NCBI RefSeq assembly: GCF_028751545.1
Contig: NZ_CP071867.1
Span: forward strand, 1,833,306-1,897,305
Source: Gilliamella sp. B3022
Lineage (GTDB): Bacteria; Pseudomonadota; Gammaproteobacteria; Enterobacterales; Orbaceae
DNA: 64,000 nucleotides
Reading direction: 5' to 3'
Below the pieces are notes generated by a model. That model did no database searches. It was given only the letters and a program-made list of their open reading frames with translations, and was not told the DNA's origin. Numbering within the stretch: the stretch's first letter is position 1; each line of letters starts with the position of its first letter. The translations under genes were made by a program, and so were the position numbers. Shown in pieces: positions 19,970 through 29,738 of the stretch.

Positions 19970-21502
19970 ATGTTAAAAGTATTGATATGTACTAATCATA
20001 TGGCAAGCATTGGTGGTTCTGAAATAGTTGCATTAGAAGTTGCAGAATCCTTCAAGAAAAACAACTATTTGGTAGATATTGTGGCGAATTACATAGGTTC
20101 TCCTATAATTGAGATCGCTAAAAATTCTGATATCAATTTATTCACAACCGATGAATTACCAAATCCCTTTAATTACGATATTGTTTGGTCTCAACATCAG
20201 GTATTACCAATTCTTGTAAATCATTATATTGAAAGTTTTAATAGTAAAACTTTCTTTGTTTTTGCGCATTTATCCCCTTATGAACATTTAGAGAGTTTTG
20301 GTTTATATACTGAAAGGTTATTAGCTAACAAAATTTTATTTAATAGTGAAGAAACTTATAATCATTTTAGTAAATTTGGGATTCCTACTAATCTTTGTGA
20401 AGTTTTTTATAACGCTGCTCCCTCAGAGTTTTTTTGTGAAAAAGATTCTAATAATGAACAATTAAAGAATATACTTTTAGTTAGTAATCATCCACCACAA
20501 GAGATGTTAGATGCACTAGAAATTTTAAAAAATGAACATGGATTAAACATAATAAATATTGGTGTAAGAGGAAATGTAGTAAGATTGACATCGAAAATGG
20601 TTGAAGAAGCTGATGCTATTATTACAATAGGAAAAACAGTACAATATGCCATTGTTAGTAACACTCCTGTTTACTGCTATGACCATTTTGGTGGAGTAGG
20701 GTGGATATTGCTCGAAAATTATAAAATCGCAGAACAGTTTAATTATTCTGGAAGATGTTGTTTAAGGCGAATATCTTCGAGTGAAATTGTTGAGGAAATA
20801 ATAACTTATTTTCCAAAAGCTAAATGTGATGTATCAAAAATCAAGAGTGAAACTTTAGATAAATACAGCTTAGATAAATATATTAGAACTATAATCATTA
20901 ACTCTAAAGAAAATATTTTAAGAAAAACTTTAAATTTGGGGGAACGTCAAAAGATAAGATTGGAATCAGAAATCGTAAAATCTATTAAGCAATATTATAA
21001 TGCATACAATAGTCTATTATTAGAGCATAAACAACTGTTGTATAATAACAATGAATTAATCATTAAAAATGCTGAATTACAATCTCAAAAAAGTGTGATG
21101 TGTTCAAAGGTCGATGATCAAAATTTAAAACATCAAGAACTTTTAACGAAATACGAAGAACTTTTAGCAACGCATCAAGAGCTTTTGTCGAAATATCAAG
21201 AATTTTCAACAAAAATTCACTATCTTTCAAATAATTATGAAGAACTTTCAATAAAAAATCAAAAAATATCTGATACTAATAAGGTATTAATAGAGCAAAA
21301 AGAATCTATTTCAAACAAACTGAGCCAATTACTTGAAGACTATAATAATCAATTATCGAAAAATCAGCTCATTTTAGATAACTATAACCTATTACTTAAT
21401 TCATACAATAAATTAGAAACTCGATATTATAAATATAAAAATACATTTTTTAAAAGATTAGCACGAAAAATTAAAAGACTTTATAACAAAAATGTTGATT
21501 AA
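19970..21502 (+). CDS. GT4-like glycosyltransferase with long C-terminal heptad tail
   Basis: This 510-residue protein begins with a GT-B fold N-domain (LICTNHMASIGGSEIVALEVAESF, as in GT4 enzymes). It continues with a C-domain showing LVSNHPPQEMLDALEIL and VYCYDHFGGVGWI where the nucleotide-sugar site is expected; the canonical EPFG-type motif is not clear. From about residue 335 to 500 the sequence runs in seven-residue steps (HQELLTK, YEELLAT, HQELLSK, YQEFSTK and more), predicting a long coiled coil. A basic tail ends it. An in-frame GTG lies two codons earlier, with equal merit as a start. It probably acts in LPS/glycan assembly; the coiled coil may set oligomer or chain length. Confidence 0.72.
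   Translation: MLKVLICTNHMASIGGSEIVALEVAESFKKNNYLVDIVANYIGSPIIEIAKNSDINLFTTDELPNPFNYDIVWSQHQVLPILVNHYIESFNSKTFFVFAHLSPYEHLESFGLYTERLLANKILFNSEETYNHFSKFGIPTNLCEVFYNAAPSEFFCEKDSNNEQLKNILLVSNHPPQEMLDALEILKNEHGLNIINIGVRGNVVRLTSKMVEEADAIITIGKTVQYAIVSNTPVYCYDHFGGVGWILLENYKIAEQFNYSGRCCLRRISSSEIVEEIITYFPKAKCDVSKIKSETLDKYSLDKYIRTIIINSKENILRKTLNLGERQKIRLESEIVKSIKQYYNAYNSLLLEHKQLLYNNNELIIKNAELQSQKSVMCSKVDDQNLKHQELLTKYEELLATHQELLSKYQEFSTKIHYLSNNYEELSIKNQKISDTNKVLIEQKESISNKLSQLLEDYNNQLSKNQLILDNYNLLLNSYNKLETRYYKYKNTFFKRLARKIKRLYNKNVD
21131..21214 (+). repeat. Four tandem 21-bp (heptad-coding) repeats
   Basis: Four imperfect 21-bp units (21131, 21152, 21173 and 21194) encode HQELLTK, YEELLAT, HQELLSK and YQEFSTK. 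Units 1 and 3 start with the same eight bases, CATCAAGA, giving also a 42-bp period. This suggests recent in-frame expansion of the coiled coil. Confidence 0.75.
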
Positions 21503-21525
21503 GTTTATTATAAGAAAAACAATCT

Positions 21526-21571
21526 TTTATATGTTATTCAGTGATAAAAAACATAATAAAAAGATTGTTTT
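21526..21571. terminator. Bidirectional terminator between convergent glycosyltransferase genes
   Basis: AAAACAATCTTTT (21526-21538) and AAAAGATTGTTTT (21559-21571) form a 13-bp perfect stem between the two convergent stop codons. Both strands end the stem in a T-run. Confidence 0.65.
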
Positions 21572-21601
21572 ACATTGATTAGTCGTCAAAAATTAACCAT
21601 G

Positions 21602-23893
21602 TTACATTTTTGAAGCTTCTTTCCATAGTTTATCTAAGTTTAAATTTAATATTAAATCCGAAATGCCTCTTGGATTATGCATCAACAATGGATCTAACTT
21701 TACAACCCAACTGTGGTCTTTGCTTCTCTCTCCTTGCGCTCCAATATCAAACACCAATGTCGGTATTTTTAAAGCTAAAGCGATTGATAATGTATAAGAG
21801 AAAGTCTCTTCCCATATACTAGGTAACAATATCAAATCAGGGGAAATCTCTCTGAGCAAGTTAATACATTCTTCATCATTTTGATATTTACCAGTCACTT
21901 GGACATTATTTGTTTGCATTACATGTTGATCATCAGAATTACTGTAACCAACTAAAAAATAAGATAATTTCAAGTCTCGGTTTTTTGCATCGATGGCCAA
22001 TGTAGCTAATAATTGTGATCCTTTTTCAATGCTTAATGCGCCTATAGATGCAATTTTTATTATATCTTTATTTTTATTTCGTTGTGCCGGAATAATATTA
22101 TTGAACACATTTTCATGTGGAATAACATCAATATTTATTTCAGGAAAATCAAATAATATTATGTCACGAGCTCGATTAGATGGCGCTTCGATCTTAGAAC
22201 ATTTATTAAAAAACAGGTTGTAAGCCTTATGCTTTGCAATAGCATCGGAAATATTCATCTCATAATCAGCAGGTAACGATTTTCCGTTGTTCCAAATATT
22301 TCTTTGAGCAATAGTTGGTATACCTTTATAAATATGTTCTGGACTCAACAGTTTATAATCATACGACATGCATGCGTAGTCATGGACGATAAACTTATAA
22401 ATCCAATCTGATGATGCAAAATAGTACAGAAGTTTTTCATGATGATGCCAATCAAGACCAGCAAAACTATTGATATGTATTAAAGTTGGTTGAATAGTTT
22501 TTAAAAAGAAGTTTAAAAATGCAAAATCACAACTTAAAGATAAATTCTTTAAATTAGGTATTTCTAAGTGATAATTTTCTGGAATTTCAATTGAATAACA
22601 TTTTTTATCATGAACTTTTAATAGAATGCAATCAATATTTTGATTTCTAAACTGTTTTACTATTTGTTTTAGATAAGTATTGATACCACCATCCCATGCA
22701 TGAGAGACAATCACAACAGTTTTTCGATTTTCAAGTTTTAATTTTAATCTGGCAATATCTAAATTACGTCTAAGGACTAAAACCGGATCAACATTGATAA
22801 AATGATGCACCATGTTTAAATAATTTGGATGCTTCAGTTTTAAGGCATTTTCCCCTTTTTTCATATTTTCGGCTTTTATAGCAGAAAAAGACACAGAACC
22901 AACATGAAATACAAAGACATCTCCGATAATAATATTCTTGAAACCGGCGTGAAGTGCCCTCATGCAAAAATCATTTTCTTCACCGTATCCAACTTTGAAA
23001 GCATGATCATCTAACAAACCAATTTTATCAATAACTTCTCTTCTCATATAAAAACAAAAACCTACGCCAGTTGGCGTTTCAACATAGCTCCCTTTGTTTA
23101 TCTTAGCGGCTAATTGATCCAATTCAGCAGGAGTGACTTCAAGAACCTTATTATTATCTTGACAGGTAAATGGATAACTACAAATAGTGGCATTATTAGA
23201 CATAGGTGTAATGGTGGCTATCGATTTATCATTATCAGCATATGCAATCATTCTTTCAAACCAACCTTCAAATACAAAGGCATCAGAATTTAATAAGATT
23301 ACATCCAGATTATGAGATAAATTGCTTATGGCAAAATTAATAGTTTTAACAAATCCAAGATTTTCTTTATTGAGATGATAATCAAATAGCCCTTTTTGAG
23401 AAAGCTCTTCAAGTTTTAGATTTAATTCTTTATCAGGGCCTGCATCATTGATGACTAATAAACTATACTCATCAGTAGTTCTACTTTTTAGTGCATGATA
23501 AATTGAACATAAGGATTCATCTAAACCTTTATAAATAGGTAAGATGACGACACATCGTGTTTTAGAAGAATATTTAGCAGGTTGCAATTCATCCCATAAA
23601 TGATCCTCAGGAGAAAATGGTGTAAACCATAATTTTTTTTGTAGTTCAGATTTTATTTCGCATTGGTTAAACAAATTACTACTATCTGGATTTAAGACAT
23701 TACTTTTAACTGGTAACTTTTTTGATAAAATATTAAAACCAAGAAAATTTATTTTTTTAAAGCCATTCTCGCGTTTTATCACTAAGATTTTTTTTAAAAA
23801 AAATTGCTCATTTGAGTCAAGTTTTCTTTTATAAATAGTGATTCCTAAACATTTTATTTTCACTGCGGATTTTGACTTAGTTCTTTTTAACAT
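21602..23893 (-). CDS. Two-domain glycosyltransferase, GT2 plus GT4
   Basis: This 763-residue protein appears to fuse two transferases. Residues 1-65 hold two copies of a short motif (KIKCLGITIYKRK, and INFLGFNILSKK) often seen at the N-terminus of LPS enzymes. Residues 110-370 are a GT2 domain (RCVVILPIYKGLDESLCSIYHAL, LLNSDAFVFEGWF as the DXD-like site, GYGEENDFCMRALHAGFK as the acceptor/base region). Residues 395-760 are a GT-B domain (VVIVSHAWDGGINTYLKQIV, IASIGALSIEKGSQLL, PSIWEETFSYTLSIALALKIPTLVF). It could add two successive sugars. The site TGAGGAAAT precedes the ATG. It is divergent from rfbB. Confidence 0.82.
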   Translation of the reverse strand: MLKRTKSKSAVKIKCLGITIYKRKLDSNEQFFLKKILVIKRENGFKKINFLGFNILSKKLPVKSNVLNPDSSNLFNQCEIKSELQKKLWFTPFSPEDHLWDELQPAKYSSKTRCVVILPIYKGLDESLCSIYHALKSRTTDEYSLLVINDAGPDKELNLKLEELSQKGLFDYHLNKENLGFVKTINFAISNLSHNLDVILLNSDAFVFEGWFERMIAYADNDKSIATITPMSNNATICSYPFTCQDNNKVLEVTPAELDQLAAKINKGSYVETPTGVGFCFYMRREVIDKIGLLDDHAFKVGYGEENDFCMRALHAGFKNIIIGDVFVFHVGSVSFSAIKAENMKKGENALKLKHPNYLNMVHHFINVDPVLVLRRNLDIARLKLKLENRKTVVIVSHAWDGGINTYLKQIVKQFRNQNIDCILLKVHDKKCYSIEIPENYHLEIPNLKNLSLSCDFAFLNFFLKTIQPTLIHINSFAGLDWHHHEKLLYYFASSDWIYKFIVHDYACMSYDYKLLSPEHIYKGIPTIAQRNIWNNGKSLPADYEMNISDAIAKHKAYNLFFNKCSKIEAPSNRARDIILFDFPEINIDVIPHENVFNNIIPAQRNKNKDIIKIASIGALSIEKGSQLLATLAIDAKNRDLKLSYFLVGYSNSDDQHVMQTNNVQVTGKYQNDEECINLLREISPDLILLPSIWEETFSYTLSIALALKIPTLVFDIGAQGERSKDHSWVVKLDPLLMHNPRGISDLILNLNLDKLWKEASKM

Positions 23894-24083
23894 CTATTTC
23901 CTCACCATTTATAATTCAGATTTCTAAAATTATAACGCTATTTTTGATTCAATTAAACATGTAATATTATTTATTTAAGTTCAATTAACCATATGAATAT
24001 TAATTCATTTAAATTCATGCTAAAGCATGATAAACTAATCCATTAATTATATTAAGTTAAACTAATTATTTCGGATTCAAATT

Positions 24084-25148
24084 ATGAAAATAATAATTAC
24101 TGGCGGTGCTGGTTTTATTGGTTCTGCAGTTGTTCGCTATCTCATAGAGCAAACCGACGATGAAGTGTTAGTTATTGATAAATTAACTTATGCAGGGAAT
24201 TTAGAGTCTTTAGATAAAGTATTTAATAGTAATCGATTTCATTTTAAACAGATTGATATTTGTGATAGAAACTCTTTATCGAAAGCAATTAATGAATTTC
24301 AGCCTAATATTATTATGCATTTAGCTGCTGAAAGTCATGTTGATCGATCAATTGATAATCCGTCTACCTTTATAGAAACCAATGTAATTGGTACTTTTTC
24401 GCTTTTGGAAGAAGCATTAGCTTATTGGAAAAAATTAGATTCAGATAGGCAAAAACATTTTCGTTTTCATCATATTTCTACCGATGAAGTATATGGTGAT
24501 TTACATGGTACAAACAATCTTTTTACTGAAAAAACGCCTTATTCTCCAAGTAGTCCGTATTCCGCATCTAAAGCATCGAGTGATCATTTAGTTCGTGCTT
24601 GGCATAGAACATTTAATTTACCTACAGTTATAACCAATTGTTCAAATAACTATGGTCCTTATCATTTTCCCGAAAAATTAATTCCTCTGATGATTTTAAA
24701 TGCTTTAGAAGGTAAATCTTTGCCTGTTTATGGTAATGGACAACAAATTAGAGATTGGTTATATGTTGAGGATCATGCTAGAGCACTTTATCTTGTTGCC
24801 ACTCAGGCAAAAAATGGAAAAACTTATAACATAGGTGGACATAATGAGCAGAAAAATATTGATGTGGTCAATATTATCTGCGAATTACTTGAAGAATTAG
24901 TGCCAACTAAGCCTTATAATATTAAACATTATAAAGATCTCATTACTAATGTTACTGATAGACCAGGTCATGATCAAAGGTATGCGATTGATGCTTCAAA
25001 AATCCATCATGATTTAGGTTGGAAGCCACAAGAAACATTTGAAAGCGGTATGCGTAAAACAGTTGAATGGTATTTGCATAATCGAGCTTGGTGTGACCAT
25101 ATAAAAGATGGTTCTTACGCCAGATCTAGACAAGGCATTTTAAATTAA
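24084..25148 (+). CDS. rfbB: dTDP-glucose 4,6-dehydratase
   Basis: This 354-residue extended SDR enzyme converts dTDP-glucose to dTDP-4-keto-6-deoxyglucose, step two of dTDP-rhamnose synthesis. It shows the NAD motif GGAGFIGS, the catalytic STDEVYGD (Asp/Glu pair) and YSASKASSD (Tyr-X3-Lys). [17 protein letters not shown] is family-typical. It opens rfbB-A-C-D. Confidence 0.96.
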   Translation: MKIIITGGAGFIGSAVVRYLIEQTDDEVLVIDKLTYAGNLESLDKVFNSNRFHFKQIDICDRNSLSKAINEFQPNIIMHLAAESHVDRSIDNPSTFIETNVIGTFSLLEEALAYWKKLDSDRQKHFRFHHISTDEVYGDLHGTNNLFTEKTPYSPSSPYSASKASSDHLVRAWHRTFNLPTVITNCSNNYGPYHFPEKLIPLMILNALEGKSLPVYGNGQQIRDWLYVEDHARALYLVATQAKNGKTYNIGGHNEQKNIDVVNIICELLEELVPTKPYNIKHYKDLITNVTDRPGHDQRYAIDASKIHHDLGWKPQETFESGMRKTVEWYLHNRAWCDHIKDGSYARSRQGILN

Positions 25149-25164
25149 AAGGTTAGGTTAATTT

Positions 25165-26031
25165 ATGAAAGGAATTGTGCTTGCAGGCGGTTCGGGAACT
25201 CGGCTATATCCTATAACACGAGGTATTTCAAAACAATTACTTCCCATATATGATAAGCCTATGATTTATTATCCAATATCTGTTCTTATGATTGCTGGTA
25301 TTACTGACATATTAATTATTTCAACTCCAGATGATTTACCGATGTTCAAACGATTATTAGGTGATGGTTCACGATTTGGAATTAAGCTCAGTTTTGCCGA
25401 ACAACCAAGACCAGAAGGCTTGGCTCAAGCTTTTTTGATTGGTGAAGAGTTTATTAAAGGTCAAAAATGCAGTTTGATTTTAGGAGATAATTTATTTTTT
25501 GGTGAAAGTTTTGGTAAGAAACTACAAAAAGTGATGACACAAACTGAAGGAGCAACCATTTTTGGATATCAAGTTGTAGATCCAGAACGTTTTGGTGTCG
25601 TTGATTTCGATGAAAATTTTAAAGCATTATCAATAGAGGAAAAGCCAATAAAACCAAAATCAAATTGGGCTGTCACAGGACTTTATTTTTATGATGAAAA
25701 TGTTGTTGAGATGGCCAAAGAGATTAAGCCTTCGTATAGAGGAGAATTGGAAATAACAACACTTAATCAAATGTATTTAGAAGCAGGATTATTAAATGTT
25801 GAAATACTTGGTAGAGGATTTTCTTGGCTCGATACAGGAACCCATGATAGTTTAATTGAAGCTTCATCTTTTGTTCAGATCATTGAAAAACGTCAAGGAT
25901 TGAAAATAGCGTGTCTTGAAGAGATTGCCTATCGTAATGGTTGGTTAACTTTAGAGCAAGTAAAACAAGAAGCAGCTAATTTAGGTAAAACATTGTATGG
26001 ACAATATTTATCTCAATTAATTAAAGAATAG
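25165..26031 (+). CDS. rfbA: Glucose-1-phosphate thymidylyltransferase
   Basis: This 288-residue enzyme makes dTDP-glucose from dTTP and glucose-1-phosphate. Motifs are the nucleotide loop [13 protein letters not shown], the Asp of [15 protein letters not shown] with the sugar-binding Lys, and [11 protein letters not shown]. It lies 16 bases after rfbB. Confidence 0.97.
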   Translation: MKGIVLAGGSGTRLYPITRGISKQLLPIYDKPMIYYPISVLMIAGITDILIISTPDDLPMFKRLLGDGSRFGIKLSFAEQPRPEGLAQAFLIGEEFIKGQKCSLILGDNLFFGESFGKKLQKVMTQTEGATIFGYQVVDPERFGVVDFDENFKALSIEEKPIKPKSNWAVTGLYFYDENVVEMAKEIKPSYRGELEITTLNQMYLEAGLLNVEILGRGFSWLDTGTHDSLIEASSFVQIIEKRQGLKIACLEEIAYRNGWLTLEQVKQEAANLGKTLYGQYLSQLIKE

Positions 26032-26039
26032 GTAAATAA

Positions 26040-26570
26040 ATGCAAATAATTGAAACAAAAATTCCTGATGTGAAAATAATTAATCCTAAAGTTTTTGGGG
26101 ATCAACGCGGTTTTTTTTTAGAAACTTTTGAACAAAAGCGTTATCAAGAAAAATTAAAAATCAATTTAACTTTTGTTCAAGATAATCATTCTCGGTCACA
26201 AAAAAATGTTTTAAGAGGTTTACATTTTCAAAAACAAAATCCACAAGGCAAGCTTGTTAGAGTTGTTAGAGGTGAAGTATTTGATGTGGCTGTAGATATC
26301 AGAAAAGATTCATCAACTTATGGTAAATGGGTCGGTGTTCTTCTTTCTGAAGAGAATAAGAGTCAATTGTGGATTCCTCCTGGCCTTGCTCATGGTTTTT
26401 TAGTCTTGTCTGATATCGCAGATTTTGAGTATAAATGCACCAACTATTATGATCCTAACTCCGAAGGATGTCTACTTTGGAATGATCCAACAGTAAATAT
26501 TACTTGGCCAATATCAACGCCAATTTTATCTGAAAAAGACAAATTAGGTAAAACATTACAGGAGCTATAA
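26040..26570 (+). CDS. rfbC: dTDP-4-dehydrorhamnose 3,5-epimerase
   Basis: This 176-residue cupin-fold epimerase shows QDNHSRSQKNVLRGLHFQ with the catalytic His, GEVFDVAVDIRKDSSTYGKW and LWIPPGLAHGFLVLSD. Length is usual for RfbC/RmlC. It starts eight bases after rfbA. Confidence 0.96.
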   Translation: MQIIETKIPDVKIINPKVFGDQRGFFLETFEQKRYQEKLKINLTFVQDNHSRSQKNVLRGLHFQKQNPQGKLVRVVRGEVFDVAVDIRKDSSTYGKWVGVLLSEENKSQLWIPPGLAHGFLVLSDIADFEYKCTNYYDPNSEGCLLWNDPTVNITWPISTPILSEKDKLGKTLQEL

Positions 26571-26578
26571 TAAATCAT

Positions 26579-27445
26579 ATGAAAGTTTTGTTAACTGGAG
26601 CTAATGGTCAATTAGGTAATTGTTTTGTAGATATTTTCCCATCTAAATGGGAACTAATTAAAACTGATGCTGAACAACTTGATATTACTGATGAATATGC
26701 GGTCGATTGTTTTATCGCTAAATATAAGCCTGATGCAATTATCAATGCTGCGGCATATACCGCTGTTGATAAAGCAGAAGATGAACCTCAACTGGCATAT
26801 AGCGTCAATGTTATAGGTCCTAAAAACTTGTCTATATCATCAAGAAAATATAATGCAAAATTTTTTCATGTTTCTACTGATTATGTTTTTGATGGAACTA
26901 ACAATATTCCTTATATTGAAGAAGATATTACTAATCCTATTAATATCTATGGTGAAACAAAACGTAAGGGGGAAATAGCAGTTTTAGATAATGACCCAAC
27001 AGCTATTGTTATTCGAACTTCATGGGTATTTAGCCCTTATGGTAATAATTTTGTTAAAACGATGTTGAGATTAGCTACTGAAAAAAAACAATTATCCATA
27101 ATTGATGATCAACTCGGTAATCCAACTTACGCAGGCGATTTGGCTCAACTAATTCTTCAATTGCTTCATAAAAAAATAGATGGAGGCATTTATCATTTTT
27201 GTGGTGATAGTTCAACATCTTGGTTTTTGTTTGCCAAAAGAATCTTTGAAATTGCTTTAAACCAAAAAATAATAACCCAATCTCCAGAAATCATCCCGAT
27301 CAAAACTGAAGCTTTTCCTACAAAAGCCACAAGACCAAAATATTCGGTAATGAGTGTTGAGAAATTAGGTAAGCACGGATTATCAGCCTCAGATTGGAAT
27401 AAAGGGTTAATTGACAGTATTTCTAAAATTCATTTTGATAATTAA
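26579..27445 (+). CDS. rfbD: dTDP-4-dehydrorhamnose reductase
   Basis: This 288-residue SDR enzyme completes dTDP-L-rhamnose. Motifs are GANGQLGN, AAAYTAVDKAEDEP, STDYVFDG and YGETKRKGE (Tyr-X3-Lys). The order B-A-C-D differs from the enterobacterial rfbBDAC order. The next gene starts 13 bases after its stop. Confidence 0.96.
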   Translation: MKVLLTGANGQLGNCFVDIFPSKWELIKTDAEQLDITDEYAVDCFIAKYKPDAIINAAAYTAVDKAEDEPQLAYSVNVIGPKNLSISSRKYNAKFFHVSTDYVFDGTNNIPYIEEDITNPINIYGETKRKGEIAVLDNDPTAIVIRTSWVFSPYGNNFVKTMLRLATEKKQLSIIDDQLGNPTYAGDLAQLILQLLHKKIDGGIYHFCGDSSTSWFLFAKRIFEIALNQKIITQSPEIIPIKTEAFPTKATRPKYSVMSVEKLGKHGLSASDWNKGLIDSISKIHFDN

Positions 27446-27458
27446 ATTCAATGATCTC

Positions 27459-28469
27459 ATGACTATTTATTTTGCAGAATGGAATGCGGATTATGAAAAG
27501 TATATGATCAACTCTCTCAAACATGAGTATGATGTAGTACTTTTTAATAAATTAATGAAGCATTTTAGAACTATCAATTTTTCATTAGAAAGAAAAAATT
27601 TTCCTCGAAAATGGTTTATCAAATTAAATCAATTAATAAAGTTAAGAAAGTTAAAGCCTGAAGATATTTTATTATGCAGTGGTTTTGGCATATCAGGATT
27701 TATAGATTTAGTTAAAGATGTGAATTGCCATCGAGTGTTGGTTTTAAGAGATACTATTGATGTATTAAACAATAGTATGAAAAACAAAAAAAAATGGCTA
27801 CGTCAGGATGAAGATTTTATCTCTAAAATTACGCCTCACTTTGATAAAATATACAGTTTTGATTTTGACGATTGTAAAAAATATCATTTTATCTATTTGA
27901 ATCAGTTTTTACCTTTTAGTCTCTCTGAGATGAAAAAAATTCGAGAAAATACATTTGATAATAAAACAGTAAAAAAATGTTTTTTTATTGGTGAATATTG
28001 GAAAAATCGAGTCGAGGTGATTAATAAACTTGCGCCTATATTGCAACTTAACAATTATGAAACTGATTTTAATTTAATCAATTATGAAGCACTTAATAAA
28101 GCGAATGCAACTATTGAGCAATCAAAATATTACACTTTAGGAAAAAAAATAAGTTATTTTGACAATATAGAAAAGGTAAAACAAAGTGATATTATTTTAG
28201 AAATAGTACAAATTGGTCAAACAGGGGTAACCTTAAGGGCCATCGAAGCGATTTTGTTTAATAAAAAATTAATCACTACAAATAAATCAATTAAAAAATA
28301 TGATTTTTATAATGCTAATCAGATTTTTATTCTTGATGATCAGAATGATCAAGACATCATAAATTTTTTACATACAAGGTTTACACCTGTTTCATTGAAT
28401 ATTTTGTATCAGTATAGCGCTGATGCAATGTTAACGACTATTAAAAATGATTTAATCCGGTATGTTTGA
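27459..28469 (+). CDS. Unknown glycan-island protein, possible glycosyltransferase
   Basis: This 336-residue protein is not one I can place. It starts MTIYFAEWNADYEKYMINSL; the frame is open earlier, inside rfbD, but 27459 is the first sensible ATG. The C-terminal part (KVKQSDIILEIVQIGQTGVTLRAIEAILFNKKLITTN, then YDFYNANQIFILDD) looks like the donor-binding half of a GT-B transferase, or of CgeB/Pasteurellaceae LPS proteins. No signal peptide or TM segment is seen. It lies directly after rfbD, so a rhamnosyltransferase role is a reasonable but unproven guess. Confidence 0.65.
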   Translation: MTIYFAEWNADYEKYMINSLKHEYDVVLFNKLMKHFRTINFSLERKNFPRKWFIKLNQLIKLRKLKPEDILLCSGFGISGFIDLVKDVNCHRVLVLRDTIDVLNNSMKNKKKWLRQDEDFISKITPHFDKIYSFDFDDCKKYHFIYLNQFLPFSLSEMKKIRENTFDNKTVKKCFFIGEYWKNRVEVINKLAPILQLNNYETDFNLINYEALNKANATIEQSKYYTLGKKISYFDNIEKVKQSDIILEIVQIGQTGVTLRAIEAILFNKKLITTNKSIKKYDFYNANQIFILDDQNDQDIINFLHTRFTPVSLNILYQYSADAMLTTIKNDLIRYV

Positions 28470-28474
28470 TTTTA

Positions 28475-29491
28475 TTAATGTTTAATTAGTTTTTTAAGGC
28501 AATAAATAATATTGCAAATTATTCCAGAAAAATATTTTTTCTGATGCATTTTATGTTTCGAACAATATCTCATTTGAGTAGCAGTACTAGCAGGTAGTAG
28601 TGGTAAAGATCTCAATGGTGATTGTTGTTTTGCTTTTATAAAGTATTGTGCACATTTATAATAGTTAGCCCATACATGCCAAGGTTTAGTTGGTCCAATA
28701 TAATGTATTAATATAGCTTGATCTAAATGAGGTGAATAGGTGCTATTTTTATATTTCAATTCATAATTAATGCTTACTTGTTGATTGTACTTTTTATCAA
28801 GATATTTCACTTTATCCAGAAGCAACAAATTCAAAACATCCTGATCGAGATGGGTAAACTTTTTTGATTTATTGGTATCAGAAAGTAGTTCTAATGCTTT
28901 ACCATTTATATTGAATTCATGCCACTTATCTAAATTCATAAGTAAAAAACCGGCATTAAAATAACTTTTTGTCAATTTATCTTCATCAAGCCGAGTTGCA
29001 CATTTATTCCACCAGATAGCATCTTTGTCTGTAACAACATAAGCGATATTTTCTTCAAAGGGTAACGTGAATAATTCTTCTATTGATCCTTTGCATATTA
29101 TATCTGCATCAATATAAAGAATTTTATCAATTTTTTGATAAAAATAATCGGCTACTATAAATCTAAAATAAGTTGCTATGGTCCAGTTTTTTGTTGTTGG
29201 AAGTTTAGACAAACTTATATCATCAACTAAATATAAAGTGATATTTGTTTTATATTGTTCAGTCAGCAAATTTAGGTTTTTTTCAAACTCATTCGTTAAA
29301 TGATTTGTAAATATATGAAAAGAAAAATTGAGATTAGGGTTAAAGATTAAAATGGAAGAAATCGAAACAGCACAACCTAAGAAAAAATTCTCATCTATTC
29401 CATAAGCTATATCAAGCTGATTAGTATTGCTACTATTATTACTATCAAAAGTTATTTTTTTTTTAATAATATGATTAGCATCGAGATACAT
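28475..29491 (-). CDS. GT8 glycosyltransferase, WaaJ-like (1)
   Basis: This 338-residue LPS core-type transferase (alpha-glucosyl or alpha-galactosyl) has the GT8 elements LDIAYGIDENFFLGCAVSISSIL (donor site), RFIVADYF, the metal-binding DXD in LYIDADIIC, SYFNAGFLLMNLDKW, HLDQDVLN and LIHYIGPTKPWH. A GT8-associated C-terminal helical tail with basic residues follows, probably for membrane contact. The site AGGAAATC precedes the ATG. It converges on the unknown gene at 27459, with stops five bases apart. Confidence 0.88.
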   Translation of the reverse strand: MYLDANHIIKKKITFDSNNSSNTNQLDIAYGIDENFFLGCAVSISSILIFNPNLNFSFHIFTNHLTNEFEKNLNLLTEQYKTNITLYLVDDISLSKLPTTKNWTIATYFRFIVADYFYQKIDKILYIDADIICKGSIEELFTLPFEENIAYVVTDKDAIWWNKCATRLDEDKLTKSYFNAGFLLMNLDKWHEFNINGKALELLSDTNKSKKFTHLDQDVLNLLLLDKVKYLDKKYNQQVSINYELKYKNSTYSPHLDQAILIHYIGPTKPWHVWANYYKCAQYFIKAKQQSPLRSLPLLPASTATQMRYCSKHKMHQKKYFSGIICNIIYCLKKLIKH

Positions 29492-29738
29492 TGCTGATTT
29501 CCTATTTGTAATAATCTACAAATAAACGCATTCTATTAAAATAAGCGTACGGTTGGTGTAAACATTTAACATACTGATTAAACATCACATGAAATAAATT
29601 AAATTATACATGAAATTTAATTCATTAGTTATTATATAGATAATACAAATTATTTCTAGTTGAAAAAGAATTGAAATAAAATATCAAACAATACTGTTTA
29701 TGTAGTATAATTAATGTTTTGATGAATTGTTCTCTTTT

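Noticed and set aside
19852-24083. JUMPstart/ops element for RfaH control of the glycan island
   Set aside because: No GGCGGTAG-type sequence was seen upstream of either transferase gene or rfbB.
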